From: Sclerotinia nivalis
Taxonomy: Eukaryota; Ascomycota; Leotiomycetes; Helotiales; Sclerotiniaceae
Direction: 5' to 3'
Length of the DNA: 64,000 nt
NCBI GenBank assembly: GCA_029531795.1
Contig: JAPEIS010000005.1
Span: 494,001-558,000, forward strand
How positions within the stretch are numbered: the first letter of the stretch is position 1; each line of letters starts with the position of its first letter. The notes beneath the pieces are model-generated. The model worked only from the letters and a program-made list of their open reading frames with translations, ran no database searches and was not told the DNA's origin. Positions 24,274 to 35,159 of the stretch are shown one piece after another. A program made the position numbers and the translations under genes.

Positions 24274-25522
24274 CTAAAATACACTGATATAATTGCCAAT
24301 TCGTTCTTTTTGATTTTGTGCTATGCACTCGGCGATCCAGGTAATGTTGCGTATTTCCTGTGAAAGATTAGAGATCATCCATTGGCTTGATATGAAAAAT
24401 GGAACATACCTGTTCTCGCAACTTGACCCATGCATAAACAATAGCATATGTGAATTGTCTCGTGAATGCACCCTTGGAGATTTCCATCTCCTTTTGATAA
24501 AACAAATCTTCTAAACTTTTCTCATTACCACCAGCTCCTCCGCTCATGTTGCCCGCCCCAGTGCTACTTTGTCCCAATCCGGTGGCATCAAAATAACCCT
24601 TGTAGTCGCTAACTCCTTCAACAGCAAGTCTAACACCTTCAATATCTTCTGCTCTTGATAGTAAGATTGTTCCTGCTGGAGATAGACGCCCAAAATTGGG
24701 ATAAAGCTTTTGGCGGTCTTTCTTTGATAGCTCTGTACCGAAGGAGTTGAGTGTAATGTTGATAGCTCTTCTATCGGCTTCGAACTCAAGTATTTCAGAC
24801 ATAACTTCGGCGGTTGGAGTGCTGGCCATATCTGGGTCAGTATTGACAAAGTTGTAGAAATCCTCTAGGTAGTTCTTATACAACGTATTCCGGACAATTT
24901 CAATGTTGAGCTCGTCCAAATCTTGATGACTTAAACTTCCCTTGAAATAAGGCGCTAATGGTGTTTCAATCAATACACTGTTGTATAACTCCTCTATGTT
25001 TGTAGCCACACATAAAACGGGCATAGTCTCGAACCAACCAAGAGGATGGCATCTTTCAAGTAATTCCCGGGTATCTCTTTCGTGGAGAGTGCCAGTAATC
25101 AAAAGGGCTACATTGTCGATCATGTATCCATATGTCAAATAGTCCATAAACTTTGCGAGTGATCCAACGGCGTTTGCTCGTAAGTATCGAAATTCGGAGA
25201 TGAGTTTGTCGGTCGTCTTCGCAGCCAAGGTAGATGTTGAAGGATTAGGTGGAAGTGATGCTAAGAAATCGCCGTACGCAGGTCCAAGTTGAAGCTTGAG
25301 ATCTAGTCCCTCGTTACTTGATGTGTTTGAAAAGGAGGAAAGTGTTCTTTACCATCGATGGTCTCGCATTGAATCAAATTATTATAATTCTGGCCAGTCA
25401 AGAGTCCATTGCGATAACCTCTGACGATACCCTCAATATAGCTGCGAAAGTATTAGATATTAATGTTATCAACAGGAATTGGGACCTTACCCATTCTGAA
25501 CATTGAAAAATAGACCCTCCAT
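24274..25522 (-). CDS. VMA6: V-type proton ATPase subunit d (Vma6)
   Basis: Subunit d links the central rotor of the V1 sector to the proteolipid ring of V0 on the vacuolar membrane. The model is complement(24274..24357, 24410..25302, 25353..25441, 25491..25522), 365 aa, with introns of 52, 50 and 49 bp and a first exon of only 32 bases. Family features are [48 protein letters not shown], the CHPLGWFE block, the GRLSPAG segment and the C-terminal [17 protein letters not shown] ending in VF. Length and blocks match the family throughout. It is divergent from NOP58. Confidence 0.96.
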
Positions 25523-25830
25523 TTTGTTTCGTTATCTGCGAACAAGATCTGTTGTCGTTGCTTGAGGTTTGTCTGGACCAGTTGAGTTGCCTTCGCAAGA
25601 GCTACCTACTTGCATGGATCGTGAGTGGGTTTCAGTGAGGTTGGTTATTAGTCACCTGACCCAACCACTAAACTGATTGGAGGCATCCCTGTGGCTTGAG
25701 ATCTCATTAGCGTCTGCCACTATTTTTTGCTTGAACAAAAAATTATTCCTTGCGAAAAACCCTAAGCTTCAGAATTTTGGACGCCCATTAAACAGCATCA
25801 ATACGAAGAGACTTGAATTATTTCTTCACA
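25523..25830. promoter_or_regulatory. Shared VMA6 / NOP58 promoter with telo-box
   Basis: The 308 bp lie between outward-facing start codons. AAACCCTAA is at 25757-25765, 66 bp before the NOP58 start, in the same strand orientation as in the uS2/uS15m promoter when read on the plus strand. Confidence 0.5.
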
Positions 25831-27662
25831 ATGGCGCCTTTATTTATTCTTACGGAGACGGCGGCTGGATTGGTCTTATTTAAGGCCGATAAAAAGCTTT
25901 TGAAGAAGGATGATATCGCTTCAGAAATTGAAACCGCGGAGGGGATCAATGGATTGTGAGTGCAATTGCTTCCAGATGGCGCATTTGCAATTGAGATACA
26001 GATTTCTAACATGTTCAATTGCACGGATTAGATTGAAGCTTAAGCAATTCCAAAAGTTCGACAGTGCCGCGACAGCTTTGGAGGAGGTTGCTTCGTTGGT
26101 CGAGGGAAAAGTTTCACCTATGCTTGCAAAACTTCTCGATACTTTGAAGGATGAGAAGAAGGCATCTCTGGCTGTTGCTGACCCTAAATTGGGACAAGCT
26201 ATCAACAAACTTCCTGGTTTGACTCTCACACCAATCTCCGACTCGAAAACAAATGACATTTTCCGTGGAATCCGCGATCACCTCCCCTCTTTGATCCCAG
26301 GTCTCCTCCCCGAACACATCTCCACCATGTCACTGGGTTTGTCGCATTCTTTGTCGCGCCACAAGCTGAAGTTCTCACCCGATAAGGTTGATACCATGAT
26401 TGTGCAAGCTATTTCGTTGTTGGATGATTTGGACAAGGAGCTTAACACATACGCTATGAGAGTAAAGGAATGGTACGGATGGCATTTCCCAGAAATGGGA
26501 AAGATTGTGAACGACAACTTGGCCTACGCTAGAGTTATTTTGAAGGTCGGTATGCGCGTGAACACTTCAGGTACCGATCTCGCGGATATTCTCCCAGAAG
26601 AGATTGAAGCTGCCATCAAAGCCGCTGCTGAAGTTAGTATGGGTACCGAAATCACTGAAGAAGATTTGGACAACATCAAGCTTTTGGCCGAGCAAGTCGT
26701 CGGCTTTACAGAATATCGTCAACAATTGTCAAGCTACTTGTCCGCCCGTATGCAAGCAATTGCCCCCAACTTGACCGAGTTGGTTGGCGAGTTGGTTGGA
26801 GCTCGATTGATCGCTCATGCTGGATCTCTTATGAACCTCGCCAAGAGCCCTGCCAGTACCATCCAAATCCTTGGTGCTGAAAAGGCTCTATTCAGAGCCC
26901 TTAAGACGAAACATGACACTCCAAAATACGGTCTTATCTACCACGCTTCGCTGGTTGGTCAAGCTACCGGTAAGAACAAGGGAAAGATCGCGCGTATGTT
27001 GGCCGCCAAGGCAGCTATTGGACTCCGCGTCGATGCTTTGTCAGACTGGAGTGCACAAGGTGAAGGCAAAGGTGATGATATTGATGATGAGGAGAGATCC
27101 GCACTGGGTGTCACTTCACGTGCTAAGATTGAACGTCATCTCCGAGGCATTGAAGGAAAGCCCCTCCTTCCTCGTGGTGTTGCTGTCGGACCAAATGGAA
27201 AGGCAACTTCAGCTCCTGGTAAATGGGAAGTCAAGGAAGCCCGAAAATACAACGCAGATGCGGATGGTCTTGCTGGAGATGAGCCAGCTGCTGCTATTCC
27301 GGTTAAAAAGAATAAAAACAAGCAGTAAGTTATAATGCTTCCCGTTTACAGTTGCGTTCAATGCTAACTATTTTAGACTCATCGAGGAAGTTGCTGAGGA
27401 GTCTGATTCCGACTCTTCGGACGAGAGTGATGCTTCCGAAAAGAAATCTAAAAAGGGAGATAAGGAAGCCAAAAAGGCCGAGAAAGCTGCAAAGAAAGCT
27501 GAAAAGGCTGCGAAGAAGGCCGCAAAAGCAGCTAAGAAGGCAGCAAAGGAAGCGAAGAAGAGTGCCGTAAATGACACACCCGAAGTTAATGGAAAGAAAC
27601 GAAAGTCAGAAGATGATGGCGAAAAGTCCGAGAAAAAGAAGAAGAAGAAGAACAAGGATTGA
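25831..27662 (+). CDS. NOP58: Box C/D snoRNP core protein Nop58
   Basis: Nop58 is a nucleolar core protein of box C/D snoRNPs that guide 2'-O-methylation of rRNA. The model is join(25831..25955, 26032..27324, 27377..27662), 567 aa, with introns of 76 and 52 bp. The N-terminal domain begins [18 protein letters not shown] coiled-coil middle follows, then the Nop domain (about residues 255-410) with [21 protein letters not shown] and [12 protein letters not shown], and HASLVGQA. The last exon encodes the typical Lys/Glu/Ala repeat tail (KKAEKAAKK) with an acidic Ser run before it. No snoRNA is obvious in either intron. The promoter carries a telo-box. Confidence 0.97.
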
Positions 27663-28156
27663 TTGATTGGATGTAATTCTTCTTTCAGTTCTGTATCATA
27701 ATGCTTCGGATATCATGAGTCTGGGCGTATAGGGTTGCTTGTTTATAAATTGGCGTAGGGATGGCAGAGTCAGGGTATTGTCTTTAGGCTTAGATGCTTT
27801 TGCATAACAAATATTTTGCTTTGACAAAATACTCAGTATATTCAATAAAAAGCGTAGTTTAAATTAACCACTACAATTAGTTCGTATTGCACCAGAATCT
27901 AGTGACTGACCTGAATGGATATTTCTTATACTACAAGTTGATAAAATAGGAATAGGTACGCGAAAGACGACACGAATTTGACCACTTTGATTGTCACATC
28001 TAATAAATTGAGATATTGAAAAGTATTATGAGGCATCTACGTACAAAAATTGATTTGTGATGGGAGATTAAAATAGGAGCCGAGACTTAGCCGAGCGAGT
28101 CCCAGAGTATCACATCCAAGCTACAAGAGGTTCATCTTAATACAATAACAATCACC
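27663..28156. other. Spacer between NOP58 and the Hub1-like gene
   Basis: This AT-rich 494-bp spacer between two plus-strand genes has no coding region. The last 80 bases fit a leader for the next gene. Confidence 0.5.
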
Positions 28157-28879
28157 ATGGCAGGTCTCAAACTCAAAAAACGAGCCCGCTCTAGATCGCC
28201 TGAACGCGACACCGACAAAACTTACCGCAAAAGATCTCGATCACCCAGAAGAGATAGAAAGAGATCACCAGCTCGAGAACGACAGCGCGATCGCGAACGA
28301 GAAGGGGAACGGGAACGAAGACCTTCGCCTCCAAGAGCTACTGCAAATGATGATGATTTAGATATAGCTGGGAAGTTTGGTACTTCTTCTACGGCCAAAG
28401 TACAAAAGAAAGATGAACAGTCATTGAAAGATATCGAAACACCAGAGGAGGAGGATACACTTGACATAGCCAGCAAATTCGGCGCATCAGCATTTTCGAA
28501 ATTCAAAGCCTCCTCCGCCTCCGCCTCTTCCTCTTCCTCCAAACCCAAAACCCAAACATCCGATTCTGCAACTCCACCAGTTAGACCCCCGGCGGCGCCA
28601 ATATCTACAGCGGTATCTGCGTCAGCGGCGCCGTCGAATGAACCGATGATTATTGTACATGTTAATGATCGGTTGGGAACTAAGGCGGCAATTCCATGTT
28701 TGGCGAGTGATCCGATTCGACTCTTTAAAGCGCAGGTGGCGGCGAGGATTGGGAGGCAGCCGCATGAGATTTTGTTGAAGAGGCAGGGGGAGAGACCTTT
28801 CAAGGATAAGTTGACGCTGGAGGATTATGGGGTGGGTAATGGGGTGCAGATTGATTTGGAGATTGATACTGGAGAGTGA
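28157..28879 (+). CDS. Hub1/UBL5-like ubiquitin-fold protein with RS-rich extension, 240 aa
   Basis: This is a single exon. Residues about 165-237 form a ubiquitin-like domain close to Hub1/UBL5, a splicing modifier that binds without covalent attachment: VNDRLGTKA (Hub1 has NDRLGKK), an SD-P-I-RLFK helix start keeping the Asp used for HIND binding in Hub1, EILLKRQGERPFKDKLTLEDY and G-QIDLEID. The C-terminus is DTGE, not the double tyrosine of canonical Hub1. Residues 1-60 are an RS/RD-rich stretch typical of splicing factors. Two near-identical short repeats, LDIAGKFG (68-75) and LDIASKFG (102-109), lie in acidic surroundings, followed by a Ser/Pro linker. A nuclear, spliceosome-linked role is likely. 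It could be a related UBL family rather than the Hub1 orthologue, since canonical Hub1 is only about 73 aa. Confidence 0.75.
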   Translation: MAGLKLKKRARSRSPERDTDKTYRKRSRSPRRDRKRSPARERQRDREREGERERRPSPPRATANDDDLDIAGKFGTSSTAKVQKKDEQSLKDIETPEEEDTLDIASKFGASAFSKFKASSASASSSSSKPKTQTSDSATPPVRPPAAPISTAVSASAAPSNEPMIIVHVNDRLGTKAAIPCLASDPIRLFKAQVAARIGRQPHEILLKRQGERPFKDKLTLEDYGVGNGVQIDLEIDTGE

Positions 28880-29341
28880 TGGGGCATATGGGAGGGGATT
28901 GAGGCATTTTGAAGGGATGGAGATGGATTTGGATTTGACTGGCTACTCTATGGTTCTGACTATAATGCTGGGGAATCATGGTTGGTATCAAAGTGAACTT
29001 TGTGCTGGTGGATTTGAGAGGTTCGCGGGAACCGGAATGGCTTGCAGATCTGCCACGTATGCAATCGTTTATTGTAGAAAACCCGGGAGGGAAAACAGTA
29101 TTGATGCATGATATTCTCTCCCAATAATTGATATTGAAACCATATCAAACCATCATCTTCACATTTCCAATTTCGCAAGCCCACTCTTCAACCCTCAGCC
29201 TCGCCTGGACCAAAAAAAAAAATCCTTATCGATAAGCCTCGTCCTCCCAAATCAATTTCCATCACAATACACATCAATCAATCGCATTTAATCTACAAAA
29301 CCTCACACTCTTTTAACAACGAATCAATCGATGCATCAATC
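28880..29341. other. Spacer between the Hub1-like and PIG-H genes
   Basis: This is 462 bp between plus-strand genes. The right part (29190-29340) is A/C-rich and fits a leader. No coding region is seen. Confidence 0.5.
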
Positions 29342-30030
29342 ATGCTCACCTGTCCTCCCACCCTCCATATCCGCCGCCCCTCTCCAACAACCATCGAATA
29401 CACCGTCAGCACCCATCCACCCTTAACACTCCCCCTCCGCATCCTCCTAATCCTAACACACATCATCCGCATAACCCTCGCACTGGCTATCCTCCTCCTC
29501 CTCTACACCTACTACCTAACCATCCTCCCCGCCCCCGCCATCCTCTCATCCCTCACCATTCCCCCCTCAATCCTCCACCCCCTCACAACCCTCACACTGC
29601 ACATCCCCTCATCCTCCTCCCCCTCTCCCTCCTAACCCTCACCCTCCTAACCCTCCGCACCCACACCACCGAATCCCTCCTCATCCTCCGGCACCTCGGT
29701 CTCCAAATCTCCTCATCCCCAAAATCATACCTGACCACCACCAAAACACGATTTATACCTAGTCAGAAGATTCAGGATATTTATATTAACGAGGTGTTTC
29801 GGAATTTCGAGGTGCGCTATGTGTTGGTGGTGGTTGTGGAGGGAGAACCGGAGTTGGTGGTTGTTTTTGAGAGGTTGTTGCCTGGGAGGAGTGTGTTGGA
29901 GAGGGTTTGGAGGGGCGGGAGGAGGGGCTTGTTTGGGAGGGATGAGAGGAGTGGAGGGGGGAGTGGGGGTGTGAATGGTGGGGTTGGAGGGAAGGAGGGG
30001 GAGAAGGAGGGGGAAGAGAGGAAGCTGTGA
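29342..30030 (+). CDS. GPI15: PIG-H / Gpi15, GPI-GlcNAc transferase subunit, apparent frameshift
   Basis: PIG-H is a subunit of the ER complex that adds GlcNAc to phosphatidylinositol, the first step of GPI-anchor synthesis. The ATG at 29342 opens a frame with a strong hydrophobic span (about residues 30-62) that stops at 29636. A second frame, offset by one base and open from about 29605 to 30030, carries a second hydrophobic span and then the PIG-H domain: TTESLLILRHLGLQISS, TRFIPSQKIQDIYINEVFRNFEVRYVLVVV and FERLLPGRSVLERVW. The two halves fit the family order (span, span, domain) if one base is missing in the C run at 29605-29608. No GT-AG pair can join them without losing the domain start. 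Either the assembly has an indel or the allele is broken. The tail is Gly/Glu-rich. Confidence 0.75.
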
Positions 30031-31067
30031 TGGTTGTTTGAGCTTGCACTGGGAAATATGGTCTGGGATTATTATAATGCGGATAGGTGCATGGAATGAA
30101 TACATGCGCATCTGCACAACCACCGAGAGTCCTCTCTCTAGTCTTGCATTTGAAAGTTGAACATGTAATGCAGGGAAGAGGAATTTCTATCAGCCTGACA
30201 TCACGAAAGAAGTACTGGGGATAGAAGCATGAACAAGGCAGAGCTTGACTATCGAATCCTAGTGCGAGAGACGGACGGGTAGAAGACACGCTTATGTCAT
30301 GGGCTCCATAGGGACATTACCAGGGTTAATACTCATCCTCTAGTCCAATGATGGGCATGCAGACAGGGAAGTGGAGTAGATAGTGTCAGGTGGGAGAGAG
30401 GTGCATGATATGTCTCAGAGGGGCAAGCTTCCAGGGAAAGGCCCAAATCTGCCCCTCCTAAGCTATCATCTATATTAGGTCACAATTTACAAATATCTAC
30501 CACTCACAATGATTCATTTGCCTATATTTGAAGCACTAACTACATATTTCGCCTCCAGCCATGTCCCAACTCCAGTAGCCACCCAAAAGCAGTTAGTAAT
30601 CCACGCCGTTTCATTTGCCTTTACAGAAATCCACCCCTAACACCCACACCACGCCTATGGAAAATACAGTCCAATCACTCTACAGAGAAGCCCTCCTTCC
30701 AAATGATAAAGTCTCAGCCTCGCACCATTTCATTCCATTACCACCACACCACGCAGCTCCACAGCTGCAGAACCCGGTTTCCCAGGGGCCCGCAGAACCA
30801 TGCATGTACGGGAACTACTGCAGCCCTGGCGTCTCTCACCAGCTGCAAGTGCTAAGGAGCCTGTTCAACCGGCACTGCTGCATCCCCGCACTGGAAATAA
30901 CAAGCGCTCCACCCAATCATAATCGTCGTAACTTCGTTAGACAATGATTTAAAGATCCGCTTCATAAAAGCAGCGCAGCTAAAAAGGTATCAAGGAAAAT
31001 AAAAGGGGAAGCTTTTTCGTAAGCGATGGATAGAAGTAGAAAATAAGGAAATTGAGAGAATGTGCTT
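30031..31067. other. Convergent spacer, no gene seen
   Basis: This is 1.0 kb between the PIG-H and KXD1-type genes. An open frame at about 30615-30947 has no ATG-supported family resemblance and I do not call it. Confidence 0.5.
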
Positions 31068-31757
31068 TTAGTACTCTGGAGATGGATAACGCTCGCGGGC
31101 TTGTGCGTATTCTTTAGGGTGTCTTTTGGAAACCTTGCTTTTGATCGCTCTGGAATGATATTAGAATTGAGATTTGTGGAGTAGATAGTAGAAAATTGAC
31201 ACTCACCCCATTCGATGTTGGGTCCATTCTAAATTCGCCTTCACCTCCTTGGCATCTTGATAACCTTCTTGCAATCTCGCTCTAGTTCTTGCGAGACGTT
31301 GTTGCGCCAATGCTTGCAAATCCATGATTTCTCTATGTTTTGCATTCAACAACCCAGATCTGATGAGATTGTCAGTAAATGCAAATGAAGGCCAGATTTT
31401 CGGATATTGATTGACTCACGTTTGTGCTTGAACTGCCAAAGTGCGATCTAAAGGAAGAGGGTCGAATGCGCCAGAAAATCGATCTTGCATATATTCTTGC
31501 AAATCGACACCATTGGCTGAAGCAGTGCTGTCATATTCACCACTCGCACTTCCCGCGTAACTACTGGATGTAGCAGAGTAAGTGGAATTTCCATATGCGG
31601 GCGTCATGCCGGAACCTGTAGTTACAGATTCAGGAGCTTCTGGTGGTGAGACACCATAGGTTGTGTTTTGCGGAGTGTAGTAGGAAACTTGTTGAGATTT
31701 TGTAGGAACTGGAATGGGGAGCGAGGTGGTTTGGTAGTAGCTTGGTTGATAGGCCAT
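31068..31757 (-). CDS. KxDL-domain protein (KXD1 / BLOC-1-related), 190 aa
   Basis: KXD1 proteins belong to the BLOC-1/BORC-type complexes that act on endosome and lysosome positioning. The model is complement(31068..31149, 31207..31359, 31420..31757), with introns of 57 and 60 bp. Residues 1-90 are Tyr/Ser/Thr/Pro-rich and disordered. From residue 113 the helical domain runs GLLNAKHREIMDLQALAQQ, then EVKANLEWTQHRMGAIKSKVSKRHPKEYAQARE. The position of the family's signature KxDL is KANL here, with Asn for Asp. Length and the block after the motif (KSK-SK-HP) fit fungal members. It lies alone on the minus strand and is followed by DGK1 on the same strand. Confidence 0.8.
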
Positions 31758-33974
31758 GATGTAATAGTGTGGAATTAGGGTAAAGTTAAAAAATGCAAAT
31801 GATAACAAAGACGTGCGGACGAGTGAATCGTTTAGTATGAATTGCTATGCAATGCAAGTAATGTGAAAGATACAAGGTAGTATCCTGATGAAGAGATGAT
31901 ACAATGGTCAAGCACAGACAATAGTGTTATGAGTCAATGGGTATGTATGAGACGTCTTGTTTGTTAGACAAGGTAGAGTTGTTTGTATGAAGCGGTGTAG
32001 AGCTGAGATGGAAATTCGCAAACGGATGAAGAGGAAGAAGAAAGGAAATCTCTCGAGGAGGATCTTACGCTTCCTTTTATACACGGCCGGCTGGCCCAAA
32101 TCACCTAGAGAGGACTAGCATTGAGGAGGGGAAGAGGGAAATTGTCTTGAGCCCGAACTTCCTTACGTATCAATGACCCCGCGTCAAGAAGGAAGAGATA
32201 GGCTGATCTTCTCGCTCTCTTGCCCCTTTCCTTACTAGTCCATTACCACCAACCTCCTCCAACCCACCCATTCTGTCCTCTCACGTTTAACCCGAACCCC
32301 TCCAAGCATGCAGTAGTATATCTCGATGGGGTGACCCTGGAAAGTTCTGGCTTACGCAGTCGACTTGGATTGGTTCCAAAGTAGAAGATATTATTGATCA
32401 GAGATAGGCCGTGTTGCTATTGCATATGCCGAGGAATTTGGATTGGTGGGAAAGGGTGGAAAAGAGGAAGGAAGAAAAGGGTTGGTGGTGGTGGTAATGT
32501 GGTTGTGGAGGACAAATTCATTCATTCCTTCTACTGCGTATAATTTTCAAGGAACGAACTATGCCGTAAAAGTGTTGAGTCAGGTATGAAAACGAACGAA
32601 CAAACGAGCAAGCGCGGTCACGCTAAAATTTGGATGACTGACTTGACTACTACCTGGTACCTGATAAATCAAAAATGAATGCGGATCCCGACATAAAAGC
32701 AGCGTTGGATGAAATATGCCCATGTGCATGTGGGATTTTTTCTAGGATTTTTCTAGGATTTTCTATATGAACATCGGTTCAGAGTAGTCAGGTTCGTCAT
32801 GTAAGGTCTTTAAGGTACCGGTAAGGCAAAAGTAAGATAATCATGGCGGAAACATTTCTGAACGTTAAATGGTCAAAGAATTATCAATTAGGCTTCATTG
32901 CAGGAATATTAGGCTTTAGGGCCGGAGAGATAATCCTAACATGATACAATTGCAAGTAACATACCGAGCATAATACGGAGCAGGTAGGTAAGGTAAGGTA
33001 CTCATTTTATAGTCTCATAACTTAACATCTTAACATCATTTTCGATTAGTAAATCCGGAAATTTCTAATGCACAATTGGACAATTGGACATTGGGACAAT
33101 GATATTGGGACAATGGTTTGTTCTCATCTGTATGCGTTGTCAATTTGAAGATTCTACCGTTTAATGCCCTCTCAACACCTATCTCCTTCCCCCCCTAGTC
33201 GAATTGGGACGGGAATGAGAAGCAGGCGAATAGAAATGAAAATGACACCAACATTGAAGACTTCGAAGGGGATCAATCAAAATTTCTCAAAACCAATCAT
33301 TGTAATAAATATCCTTCACCTACTTTTTTCCTTGAGAAACCACACATACACGCAGGACAGATGATCACAGGATTGCCTTCGGTCCCAAAGATCAACACCT
33401 CTTCACGTCATGAAGGCAAAAGCCCAGAACGACTCTATTCCAACTAAGAAATCAATTCTACTACTATATGCTGAACAGTTACACACCTACTCGCAATCAA
33501 TCCGAGGACCATTCAATTGTCAGGAATATGTTAATGATGCTATCAAAAGTAGGTTTATGTGTTACCCAAATATATTCTTACTACAATCAAACGGTGCGGC
33601 AGCTTCGTACGTTCTACGACCGGTTGAATTGACAGGGCTGTGTTCTTTTATCCTTTCAACCAATAATATCCATCAATTCGTGAGTTTGTATACCTAGAAT
33701 GTCCTCACATGCTTCAATTTCGGGATTATCGTCGAATTGGCCACCCAGCTTTCACTGCATGCTTATGCTTGGTGTTTAGAATTTTCGGATCGTCCTACTA
33801 ATGCATCTATTTTGTATCCCCTTCCTACATGAACATAAACTCGGTGTGAAGTGAATCTATATATGCACATGAGAATTTGCCTGCTTTATCGCCCATCCCA
33901 ACTCTAAAACTCTCGCTATGTTGAGCTACCCGGAACGCCTCCCGTGCCCTATGAATATATTGCCCTTTATCCTC
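31758..33974. other. 2.2 kb spacer, no gene seen
   Basis: This contains the KXD1 promoter and the DGK1 3' end. About 33064-33118 has several imperfect TTGGGACAAT-like repeats. Short frames at 33164 and 33410 have ATG or ATG-like starts but no protein-like composition, and I do not call them. Confidence 0.5.
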
Positions 33975-35159
33975 CTACCCAAATATCTTTAAAAATCCCC
34001 ACATCCCAAACCCACTGAGTACCGGGATCGTCAAGTTGTCATCCCACCCAAATATGTCTACCACCTCACTAGCTGCGGCCGCGAAACCGGTCCATACACT
34101 CATTATGCCCAAAGCTAAACCCCCAGAAACAATACTTTGAGCCTCACTCAAACCAATGAGATCCCGGATTCCCGCAGGAAGAATCAAGTCTCCCGAGAAC
34201 ATAAAAGGCCAGTCCAGATCATCTGGAAAGGGTCCGGTCCTTGGTGCTAACCATCCCCAAAATACGGCTGCGGTGATCACGCCAACGGCGAATGCAGCAA
34301 GAGACCCAGCAAGTGATTTACCATGTCTTATCCTTGGAGTATATCTTCCGTAGGCTCGTCCAACGGTACTCGCCGCCGTATCACACCAACTCAAAAGGAG
34401 TATTCCCATCACACCGATATCTTTCGGAAAGAATCTAAGTACGATCCACGCGCCAAGTAAATACCAGATGACACCATTCCATCCAGCGTACTCAGTTTCC
34501 CGCATGAAAGCCCCAAGCAATCGTACGTATAAACTATTGAAAGCCGGATAATTATGCCGAACATAATCCACGGTTGCAATGGGGATCAGAGCTCCCATTA
34601 GATAAGGTGTAATTGCATTTGTTTGAACACCAGATATGTAGAGCCAGATTGTGAAGAATCCTATCGAAACGTGCAACAACTTCCTTGGTATTTCATGGCG
34701 GTGTACAAACGACCTCCATTGTTTGTGGATGGGTATAAGTCCCAAAGGACTAGGACTTCTGCTGAAGTCTCTCCAGCTCCAGCCTGACCTTGCGCTCGTG
34801 GGGAAAAGATGCCCATTCGAGGCCTTTCCATTTGTACCATTTGTTTCTTCTGACTTGACACCTTCTGTAGGCTTGGAAATCTTTTTTGTAGTCTTGACTG
34901 TGGACTTTGCCGTTTTTCGAGATCTTAGAGGACTTCGGCTCCTTGACCTGGATCTATCCAGCTCAATAGCTGAATCCTCGGCATCAGTCTCATCCTCATC
35001 TATTCCTTCATCTATCGGGAGCGTCTGCGCTGACAGCCTCTTCCTCGCAGATCTGGTCATAGGCCCAAAATACTCTCCATTTCGCGAGATTTCGGATGGA
35101 GTTGGGGAAGGAGATATGACTCGCGGAGTAGCCGGAATGTCTGGAAATGATCTCGGCAT
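33975..35159 (-). CDS. CTP-dependent diacylglycerol kinase (Dgk1 type), 394 aa
   Basis: Dgk1 phosphorylates diacylglycerol with CTP in the ER/nuclear membrane and balances phosphatidate levels; it is related to dolichol kinase and phosphatidate cytidylyltransferase. The single-exon frame uses the ATG at 35159; the open frame continues upstream but without an ATG before the spacer. Residues 1-150 are Ser/Arg/Pro-rich and soluble. The membrane part begins with RKLLHVSIGFFTIWLYISG and has six or so spans. Family blocks are EYAGWNGVIWYLLGAW, MGILLLSWCDTAASTVGRAYGRYTPRIRHGKSLAGSLAAF, where the Asp-Thr and Gly-Lys-Ser residues match the conserved CTP-transferase signature, and a C-terminal ASEVVDIFGWDDNLTIPVLSG. 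The latter is typical for Dgk1 rather than dolichol kinase. Confidence 0.9.
   Translation of the reverse strand: MPRSFPDIPATPRVISPSPTPSEISRNGEYFGPMTRSARKRLSAQTLPIDEGIDEDETDAEDSAIELDRSRSRSRSPLRSRKTAKSTVKTTKKISKPTEGVKSEETNGTNGKASNGHLFPTSARSGWSWRDFSRSPSPLGLIPIHKQWRSFVHRHEIPRKLLHVSIGFFTIWLYISGVQTNAITPYLMGALIPIATVDYVRHNYPAFNSLYVRLLGAFMRETEYAGWNGVIWYLLGAWIVLRFFPKDIGVMGILLLSWCDTAASTVGRAYGRYTPRIRHGKSLAGSLAAFAVGVITAAVFWGWLAPRTGPFPDDLDWPFMFSGDLILPAGIRDLIGLSEAQSIVSGGLALGIMSVWTGFAAAASEVVDIFGWDDNLTIPVLSGFGMWGFLKIFG

Noticed and set aside
25956..26031. Possible box C/D snoRNA inside NOP58 intron 1
   Set aside because: The intron is only 76 bp and no paired C (RUGAUGA) and D (CUGA) boxes with terminal stem are visible.
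27368..27655. Phe/Ala-rich minus-strand frame
   Set aside because: It is the antisense of the Lys/Ala repeat tail of NOP58.
30615..30947. 110-codon plus-strand frame
   Set aside because: His/Pro/Gln-rich without a recognisable pattern and no supporting exons; likely chance.
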